Below the pieces are notes generated by a model. It was given only the letters and a program-made list of their open reading frames with translations, was not told where the DNA came from and did not search any database. A stretch of DNA of 64,000 bases from assembly GCF_040581485.1 (NCBI RefSeq), contig NC_090134.1, forward strand, positions 14,499,501 to 14,563,500, given 5' to 3'. The stretch's first letter is position 1, and every line of letters starts with the position of its first letter. Positions 57,658 to 64,000 of this stretch are shown here, piece after piece. The DNA comes from Linepithema humile (lineage: Eukaryota; Arthropoda; Insecta; Hymenoptera; Formicidae). The translations under genes and the position numbers were made by a program.

Positions 57658-58715
57658 AATAAACGCGCTAAGCATCGAAGAAAAAGTGTTTCTTATCGAG
57701 TGCTTCTACAGTAGAAGCAAAAACTATACTGAGACGTATCGTGGATTCCGTAGTAAATATGGATCTAAAAAAGTATCAAACGAAATTATACTCAGAAGGT
57801 AGCGTACGATGGTTCTCTTTGGAATCACATTATATCCTAATCTAACCTACACATTGTGCTGATGATCTGAAATTTTACTCATTTTTTGATATTTTTTCGC
57901 AAGATTATTAATAATTTTAATATGTATGGCACTTTGAATGATTATAGACATCCAAAAAAAAAATCCGAATGTGTTGATTGCCGTTCCTCTTCACCTCCAA
58001 AAAGCGAACTCTGATTTCTGTAAAAGGAGTCTATCTGTAATTTTTTGAAGGGACCGTTACCAGTGAAAGTTATAAAGAGTTGGAGACTAAATTCTTTTCT
58101 CATGCAAAGAAACGAAGATTAGTAAAAAAATTTTATTTTATATACAAGATGACGCGACTCACGCCGTACTCGCAATGTTCGAATCGATACATAAAGTGTA
58201 TGGCAACAGGGTGATTGAGTTAGGATATCCGAAATTTGCTCATGGAGGTCTGAAATGGCCCTCTTATTCATCCGATTTGAACCTACACCATTTTTTTCTT
58301 TGAGGTACCCTCAGTCACCCTCAATCACCCTGTTGCCATACACTTTATGTATCGATTCGAACATTGCGAGTACGGTGTAAGTCGCGTCATCTTGTATAAA
58401 ATAAAATTTTTCTACTAATCTTCGTTTCTTTGCATGAGGAAAGAATTTAGTCTCCAACTCTTTATAACTTTCACCGGTAACGGTCCCTTCAAAAAATTGA
58501 CAAATGTTATGCTATACCCTTCAAAAAAAGACAAATTTTATGTTGTACAGCCTGAAAACACCGAAGAGCTGATAGATAGCATTCGAAAATGCACTCGCAG
58601 CATTTCTACAACCACGTTGGATAATGTTTTTCAAAGTTTTCGAAAACGGTTGCAACTCTGTGCCGATTCCGATAGACAACATTTTGAAAACATATACCAT
58701 CATGCGCGCAAGCAA
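57658..58715 (+). pseudogene. DUF4817-type transposase pseudogene with internal inverted duplication
   Basis: N-terminal helix-turn-helix at 57658-57801: NALSIEEKVFLIECFYSRSK, then YTETYRGFRSKYGSKKVS, ending in TAG. A gap of AT-rich sequence follows. Catalytic remains resume at about 58035: FFEGTVTSESYKEL, then FYFI and after a shift QDDATHAVLAMFESIHKVYG, NRVIELGYPKFAHGGLKWPS and YSSDLNLHHFFL. The C-terminus is at 58530-58700: DKFYVVQPENTEELIDSIRK, TTLDNVFQSFRKRLQL. Between the two parts, 58321-58499 is an inverted copy of 58041-58219, pushing the C-terminus away from the catalytic domain. Stops, shifts and this rearrangement make it inactive. No matching TIRs identified. Confidence 0.8.
58041..58499. 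repeat. 179-bp inverted duplication within the transposase relic
   Basis: 58041-58219 and 58321-58499 are near-identical in opposite orientation (GAAGGGACCGTTACCAGTGA / complement at the tips), with a 101-bp spacer that is unique transposase sequence. Confidence 0.85.
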
Positions 58716-59057
58716 ATTTTTGCCTCTTTTTTAATAATGTATTTAAATTTTTTAAATATTATATATTTGAAACACATATAATGGAAAGGCTCATATGATA
58801 ACTATCAAATATAATATAATAGAAGAGCATTAAGAGCTGTCGCAGGATGTTAATGCAAAAATTTTTAATTTTTGTTAAAGAAATTAATTAATTAATTAGT
58901 CTACATAAGACAGTTAAAATGTACACCGATCTCAGATCGAGATACTTAAAGTGTACGAAAAGATAAGTACATTGTTCTTACATATGGAGAATCATAATGT
59001 ACTGATAGGAATTATTGGAAAGAAAGGAAGAGAGAGAATAAATATCAGGGCGCGAGT

Positions 59058-59141
59058 GGTTAAGCCGGGAATTGAACCCGGGTCTTCCGCTTGCCGGCCG
59101 AATGTTCTGACTAAAGCAATGTTCCACTAAACTACTCAGAC
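59058..59141 (-). ncRNA. tRNA-like SINE head, left copy
   Basis: On the minus strand: 5' acceptor arm GTCTGAG, A box GTAGTTTAGTGG, then an insertion of ~16 bp, then GCCGGCAAGCGGAAG, B box GGGTTCAATTCCC, and CTTAACC as the 3' acceptor arm. It is the RNA polymerase III promoter of the SINE, not a working tRNA. Confidence 0.7.
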
Positions 59142-59203
59142 CCTATCAATGTTCCACTAAACTACTCAGACCTTACCAATGTCCCACTAAACTACTCAGA
59201 CTC
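59117..59203 (-). repeat. 30-bp triplication of the SINE A-box head
   Basis: The words CAATGTTCCACTAAACTACT followed by CAGACC occur at 59117, 59147 and 59177 with 30-bp spacing. On the minus strand this gives three consecutive GTCTGAGTAGTTTAGTGG heads ahead of a single B box. Confidence 0.85.
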
Positions 59204-59388
59204 CTCGCTCCTAACATTCATCTCTTACTAGATTAGGAAATAAACAATTCTGTAGGACGTAAACGCGTTATATTGCCCGCGTGATTTAAAATGGAAATAC
59301 ATATAATGGAAAGACTCATATGATAACTATCAAATACAATATAATAGAGGAGCATTAAGAGTCGTCGCAAGATGTTAGTACGAAAATT

Positions 59389-59462
59389 GTCTGAGTAGTT
59401 TAGTGGTCAGTGAAACATTCGTCCGACAAGCGGAAGACCCGGGTTCAATTCCCGACTTAGCC
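59389..59462 (+). ncRNA. tRNA-like SINE head, right copy
   Basis: 74 nt with 5' GTCTGAG pairing with 3' CTTAGCC (six of seven), A box TAGTTTAGTGGTCAG, an anticodon-arm-like TCCGACAAGCGGA, and B box GGGTTCAATTCCC in a CCCGG/CCGA arm. It resembles Glu/Asp/Gly-type tRNAs in the D and T arms. SINE promoter rather than a tRNA gene. Confidence 0.7.
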
Positions 59463-59769
59463 ACTTGCGCCCTGATATTTTTTCTCTCTCTTCCTTTCTT
59501 TCCAATAATTCCTATCAGTACATTATGATTCTCCGTATGTGAGAACAATGTACTTATCTTTTCGTACACTTTAAATATCTCGATCTGAGATCGAGTGTAC
59601 AATTTAACTGTCTCATGTAGACTAATTAATTTCTTTAAGAAAAATTAAAAATTTTTACATTAACATCCTGCGACGGCTCTTAATGCTCTTCTATTATATT
59701 GTATTTGATAATTATATATTTGTTTCATACTTATATGGTAGTCATACTTATAGTAATAAAATTTGACAA

Positions 59770-61038
59770 ATCTCCTCTACAAAATGGCGTTTTATTCTTG
59801 TTGCAAAATGCTTCACACATGCTTCAATCTACATAGTTCCAAGTCGATGTTCAATGGTGTAATTATATTCTTCCAAAAACAACGCCCATCTTGCGATTCG
59901 AGGTGTGAGATCTTTCTTTCGCATTATTTGCTGAAATACGGCACAGCCCGTAATAATTTTGAATGTCTTGCTTAGTAGATAGATACGGAATTTCTTCAAG
60001 GCTTCCACTACAGCGAGGATGGCTATTATTCTTCAAGTTCTTAGCTGGAATACTTTCTTTCTGCGTCTAAAGTCTTCTTATTCATGTAATACACAGGGTG
60101 TAACTTGTCATCTTCGGGAAGCTTCTGTAAAAGAACAGCTCCATAACCATTAGGTTGGCATCCGTATGCATTTCGGTCCCGTATTCTTGATTATAAATGC
60201 TCAAGATTCCTCGGTTGAACATCTTTTGAGTTTTCTGAATGCATCTGCCTCTTCTTTACCAAACTGAAATACTTGGTTTTTTTTCAACATATTGCTTAAT
60301 GGCTTAGCGATTTTGGAATAATGTGGGATAAATTTTCTAAAGTATCCAGATAACCCAAGAAAGCTCAGTATTTGCTTGGTTCAGGAAACTTTAAAACGAC
60401 TTTCGTCTTGTCATGAGAGATACAATTTTCCATTTTCTATCACGTATCCCAAAAATTCGATATGTCGTTCCAGTAATTGACATTTCTGTTTATCGATTTC
60501 TAATCCGTATTCTTCTACTCGATTCCATCTTCAGTATTGAAAAAGCGTCCTCTTCGTTTTTCGCTAGTATTATTAAGTCGTCAATATATGGTAATGCGAT
60601 TCCTTTTACCATCATATCACTGAATATCTCGTTAATAAATCGTTGAAATACAGCTGGTGAATTACATAGGTCAAAAGGCACTTTTAAAAATTGATACTGT
60701 CCGCCATGCGTTACAAATGCTGTATATTTCCGACTGCTTTCATTTACAGGGACATGGAAAAATCCATTCCTAAAATCAAGAAAATTAAAAATGCGGAAAT
60801 CTTGCAGCCTGTCCAAAATATGTTCTATAAGAGGCAAAGAATAATCCTTCGATCCTTAACCATCATCCTGTTTATCGCTCGGTAATCAATGCAGATTCGC
60901 GGCGTTCCATTCTTTATTCTAGCCACTGTGACTTGACTGGTATACTCCGAGGAACATGGTTCAACGCGCGCCGCGCAATTCTTGTTCCACCTGTTCTGCC
61001 ACCTGTTATTCCCCTCTGTAAACGGTAGGCGTTTTGGT
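59770..61038 (-). pseudogene. Ty3/gypsy reverse transcriptase-RNase H pseudogene
   Basis: The minus strand starts with ARPKRLPFTEG near 61038, then after a shift SSEYTSQVTVARIKNGTPRI and CIDYRAINRMMVKD. The cleanest part (60490-60837) has IFNFLDFRNGFFHVPV, where family members have L-D-L-K-x-G-F, then KYTAFVTHGGQYQFLKVPF and CNSPAVFQRFINEIF. The catalytic Y-x-D-D is present as LPYIDDLIIL. Downstream, in shifted frames, are FRKFIPHYSKIAKPL, the RNase H start HTDAN and GYGAVLLQKLPEDDKLHPVY. The tether EHRLGTM near 59790 ends the homology. Stops and at least three frameshifts are visible. It would have copied element RNA into DNA inside virus-like particles; this copy cannot. Confidence 0.85.
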
Positions 61039-61081
61039 CTTGCGAATATCTGATAATCTCGATGTTAGACTTCTTAATCTT

Positions 61082-61531
61082 TTATATATAAAAAATAGAA
61101 AAGATTAAGAAGTCTAACATCGAGATTACCAGATATTCGCAAGCCTTAATATTGAAAAATAAATTAATAAAATTAAAAAGCTGAACAAAAGTCGGAGTTG
61201 GTTTTTAATTACACTTTTAATTCTCTATACAAATGTACAAACGTTTCGACACATTTTTATGGTCATCTTCAATATACATACAAATTATCCTAACGTATTG
61301 TTATAAAAAATTAAGCGCTCGCAAAATATAAAACATAGGTGAAGATTGTTGTCTTAGTCATTAAAAAACGGTGTTGTCATCTTACTTTTGAAGACTTAGC
61401 TGGAAGTAGCTACTTGTAAAGCTCTCTTCATAAATCAAAACAAATCAATTAGGTGTTAATCATATAAGTCAATGAATAAAAACCAGAATAGTGTCACAAA
61501 TTTAAAAAATGTCACAAATTTAAATTTAAAA
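61082..61531 (-). mobile_element. 450-bp retroelement-like insertion with inverted target flank
   Basis: It splits the gypsy reading: CTTCTTAATCTT occurs on both sides (61070-61081 and 61532-61543), a 12-bp target duplication. At one end, 61099-61143 is a 45-bp inverted copy of the adjoining gypsy sequence (61039-61083), one mismatch, separated by a 15-bp loop. The insert carries on its minus strand the hairpin motif GAAGATGACC...GTGTCGAAACGTTT (about 61229-61266). No coding sequence. Penelope-like or another target-primed element is the best guess. Confidence 0.65.
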
Positions 61532-61945
61532 CTTCTTAATCTTCTTGGGCGTGTAACTATTCAACAGATTCTCTACTTCTTGTCTTCTTTCTCTGCCAAC
61601 AATATGTCCTACAGAAGATGAATCTATTTCCACAGTGTAACTCGGTGAGAAAATGTTATTTATTTCGCGCAACTTATTAATATTATCTTGATTTATATTG
61701 ACTTCTGCTTGAGATAACAGCTCATTTCCGACAATAGCTTCCATCGTCATACATCATCGACCATCATATAAATCATTACCGGGAAATGTTTGCCGTCAAT
61801 TGAAATAACGTCTTCAAAACATCTTATTGGTTTCACTTTACTTCCACCAAATCCGGAGAAACGTAATGCAGAATAGCGTAGGCGCGCCAACTTTACCATG
61901 TGAATTTTGATTGATAATATTAAATTGACAACCGGTATCAACTAA
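61532..61945 (-). pseudogene. Ty3/gypsy aspartic protease remnant
   Basis: On the minus strand ARSSTLVDTGCQFNIIN carries the active-site D-T-G of retropepsins (about 61900-61945), followed after shifts by GSKVKPIRCFEDVISIDGKH and NELLSQAEVNINQDN. The final linker SSSVGHIVGRERRQEVENLL leads to YTPKKIKK, where the insertion cuts in. One active-site monomer of this type dimerises to process the polyprotein. Frameshifts make it inactive. Confidence 0.7.
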
Positions 61946-61988
61946 AGTTGAACTTCTTGCCTTGTATTTTAATTATCTTATGCATTCT

Positions 61989-63159
61989 TCATGGAGCACT
62001 AAGGCTATTTACAGATTCAATCCTCTTCATTTTTTCTTTGGCATCCTTCATTTTCTTTGGTTTTTCTTTCTTACAGTCAGGTGCTTTATGCTCGAATTCG
62101 TTACATATAAAACATTTGGCACTCTTATCTTTGCTATTGCACATCATTGATTTGTGTCCTACTTCGCTACAATTAAAACAACGGATATCTTCTTTTGGTT
62201 TTATCTTCTTGCTCATAACAAGATTCGATGGCTTATTAGTGCTTGTATACTTTGTTTTCATCTTCTGATAAATTTTCAGCTTTTTTTTTAATTCTTTCAA
62301 ATTTTTTACATCATACAAGATACTTTTGTTCATTGACTGATCATCTATGCCATCGATGACATATTAAAATAGTGCTTCCTCTTCCACTTCACCTCTGCTA
62401 TTTCTTTCATAGCAAGAAAATATGCTTGTATTGACTCGTCTTTCTTGATTTTTCTTTTGTCCATCTGTCTATAAAGCTCAGCACTGTTCATCCTATCACT
62501 AAATTCATCCCATAGTGCCTTTTTTAGCTTCTTCCACGAGTTTATTTTCCGTTCTTCTTGAACGAATAGCTAACTCTCGCAATGACTTCTTGGCGAATAT
62601 GAGTTTTTGTATATCCGACCATCCAAAAAATTCGGCTGCTTCTTTAAAGTCTATAATCCATCAATCTACTGAATATCTCTCATCTCTATTGAAGAATCTA
62701 ATCAAGTCTTCTACGTCTTTGAAAGTCATAGTAAATTTAGTCTTCTTCATCGTACTTTTCGTCTTACCTGACCGTTTATCATCTTCGTCTTCGCTGTCTG
62801 CTTCATTCTCGTCTTCATTGTCGTTACCCTCTTCCACGTCGTCATCCTCGTTGATGTCATCGTCGTCATTGGTGTCTTCTTCTATGTCTTTCTTGTCTTT
62901 TCCGTCTTTGTTCGCATTATTCAGCGAGTTGATCCATCAGGTATCCGCAAATTTATTGATTTAACTCTTTCTTCGTACCTAAGTAGTCGATCGCTAAAAC
63001 GTGCGAATCGAGATCTCCCCATCCAAAATAGGTATCAACGTACATTAACTTCGTCTTATGGTCCTCTGATCCACTAGCGAACATAAAGCCTTCGAATTCA
63101 CGAAGCCGTTTTCTATTCTTTTGGTCTCTTTCTTGCTCAAACACTAATCCATGCAGCAC
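61989..63159 (-). pseudogene. Ty3/gypsy gag pseudogene with two CCHC zinc knuckles
   Basis: An N-terminal frame (62953-63159: RLREFEGFMFASG, YFGWGDLDSHVLAIDYLG) is followed by an acidic D/E-rich stretch, then DVEDLIRFFNRDERYSVD, a stop, WIIDFKEAAEFFGWSDIQKL and IFAKKSLRELAIRSRRT (about 62550-62730). Further on come MDKRKIKKDESIQAYFLAMK-like sequence and, in 61989-62333, CFNCSEVGHKSMMC and CFICNEFEHKAPDC, both C-x2-C-x4-H-x4-C nucleocapsid knuckles that bind genomic RNA. At least three stops or frameshifts. Confidence 0.8.
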
Positions 63160-63412
63160 TCTAATAGCCTTAACAGAACCCGTCTTAAGGTTATTAGCTA
63201 CGATCTTTATTTATTTACTTTATTTTATTTGCTCAAGCCTTTCCATCTTAATTTTTCCATCTTAATAATCGCCGTTACTTTAGAAATAGCTTGTTCACTG
63301 TTACTTGTAACTTTTTCCGCCAACCTAACCTCAAAACTCTCTGTCGTCTTTTATGCATTATCATACGGTTTTTTTTACTTTGGCCAGATTCCGGACGAAC
63401 CCTCAATATTTG

Positions 63413-63547
63413 TAGGATGTTAAATATATTAACTTATTAAATCAATAGGATACAGGATAAAGTAAAAGAAGAAATTAAAATAAACTTGCACATTCGTTCA
63501 GTCGTTCTCTTCTCTCTACTTTCACACCTATCTATATTCTTCCCACA
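63413..63547 (-). repeat. Candidate 5' LTR of the gypsy element
   Basis: On the minus strand, TGTGGGAAGAATATAGATAG through ...ATCCTACA lies directly upstream of TTGAGGGTTCGTCCGGAATC, a leader typical after a retroviral-type LTR. TG...CA borders fit. No second LTR exists in the window to confirm, and the LTR could be longer. Confidence 0.35.
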
Positions 63548-64000
63548 CAATTTAGTCAGAGATGTTCCTTATAGGCACACTTGGACCACAATATTAGATA
63601 CTGTATGTACCTGGGAAGCACACTTGGAAAAAGTTAATACTCAAAGCTATTGAGATAATATTGCAACATGTTTGTAAGTTAATTCAAGAAATACTTATAT
63701 GCTTATAGTATATTTCACATTTCTACAATGTATGTACAAGCCTATTGTTCACGATAATAACTATCATTACGTGATCAGCCGTAATCTATCAAGGCAAATC
63801 CTATGTTAGATCCAGACACTTTCCATAGGTTGTATTCCTCGAATGCCAGTCGGAAATTTCATGTATATCAGATACAATCCTGAGTGTCAGTTGGACCCCT
63901 TTCAATCAGAGGCTTTCTGTGAACTGTTTTTTCCAGTCTGCTATTAGACAAACGAAAGTCAACACCAATGTAAAAATCACACTTTCAATTCTTTTCTAAT
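63548..64000. other. Window end, no feature recognised
   Basis: Unique mixed sequence, with ACACTTGGA twice near 63578 and 63620; could be LTR or flank. Confidence 0.35.

Larger units (their letters stand above)
58781..59750. mobile_element. Two head-to-head tRNA-derived SINEs
   Basis: A left SINE on the minus strand (about 58781-59141) and a right SINE on the plus strand (59389-59750) have their tRNA heads facing each other and share the whole body (CCAATAATTCCTATCAGTAC, GATCTGAGATCGA, CATCCTGCGACGGCTCTTAA). The spacer 59297-59388 is itself a copy of the SINE tail (ATGGAAAGACTCATATGATA, matching 58781 onward in direct orientation). This implies several rounds of insertion or rearrangement. 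Confidence 0.8.
59765..63412 (-). mobile_element. Decayed Ty3/gypsy LTR retrotransposon, internal region
   Basis: Reading right to left: an N-terminal segment, gag with CCHC knuckles, aspartic protease, reverse transcriptase and RNase H, then an abrupt end at the SINE cluster. Integrase and the 3' LTR are absent. A 450-bp foreign insertion (61082-61531) separates protease and reverse transcriptase. Order and motifs are those of Ty3/gypsy; no env-like frame is present. Confidence 0.85.

Noticed and set aside
59389..59462. Functional tRNA gene
   Set aside because: Acceptor stem has a mismatch, the anticodon arm is poor, and the unit continues into a shared SINE body present in two copies.
62515..62964. 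149-codon serine/leucine-rich plus-strand frame
   Set aside because: Antisense of the acidic gag region: D/E-rich codons read backwards give S/L/F runs. The minus strand has the recognisable gag.

Overview
This is a 64 kb piece of an AT-rich animal genome, most likely an insect and probably a hymenopteran such as an ant. The reasons are its dense Tc1/mariner foldback elements ending in ACAGGGTGTCC-type termini, an R1-clade non-LTR fragment, Ty3/gypsy and tRNA-derived SINE relics, and long AT-rich stretches that look intronic or intergenic. I see no bacterial operon, no rRNA and no CRISPR array. Only one segment looks like part of a host protein gene: a GC-rich minus-strand exon at 9443-9672 that ends in a consensus splice donor. 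A poly(A)-tailed retrocopy lies at 19965-20258. Two further minus-strand reading frames (15.3-15.6 kb and 16.0-16.3 kb) are unassigned.

Layout. 0-9 kb holds non-autonomous DNA transposons: a terminal-inverted-repeat (TIR) element at 1-426, a hAT-like element at 1374-2704, a Mutator-like element with a 9-bp target duplication and an internal 92-bp satellite at 3446-4674, and two foldbacks. 9-25 kb is mostly AT-rich DNA with small palindromic MITEs and short tandem arrays. 25.6-30 kb has a 1-kb near-perfect palindrome around a TA-flanked element, a transposase helix-turn-helix fragment, and a hAT element with a perfect 8-bp target duplication. 31.1-31.6 kb is a CpG-rich stretch that could be regulatory.

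36-46.5 kb is a graveyard of autonomous elements: a DUF4817-type mariner pseudogene, an R1-like reverse transcriptase inserted inside an inverted-repeat element, a GTF2IRD2/ZBED-type hAT transposase relic, and a mariner element keeping only the transposase C-terminus. 48-53.5 kb is a row of TA-flanked MITEs next to a nearly complete 2.4-kb Sailor-like (DD82E) transposon that has a probable intron and is itself interrupted by a small hAT element. 54-59.7 kb has nested palindromes, another DUF4817-type transposase pseudogene with an internal inverted duplication, and two head-to-head tRNA-derived SINEs. 59.8-63.4 kb is a decayed minus-strand Ty3/gypsy element interrupted by a 450-bp retroelement-like insertion that carries an inverted copy of its own target flank.

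Nearly everything recognisable is mobile DNA in nested layers, so insertion order can be read: R1 into a TIR element, hAT into Sailor, and a GAAACGTTT-motif element into gypsy. All recognised transposase and polymerase genes carry stops, frameshifts or lost catalytic residues, so none appears active. Coordinates of decayed elements are my hand alignments and may be off by several bases.
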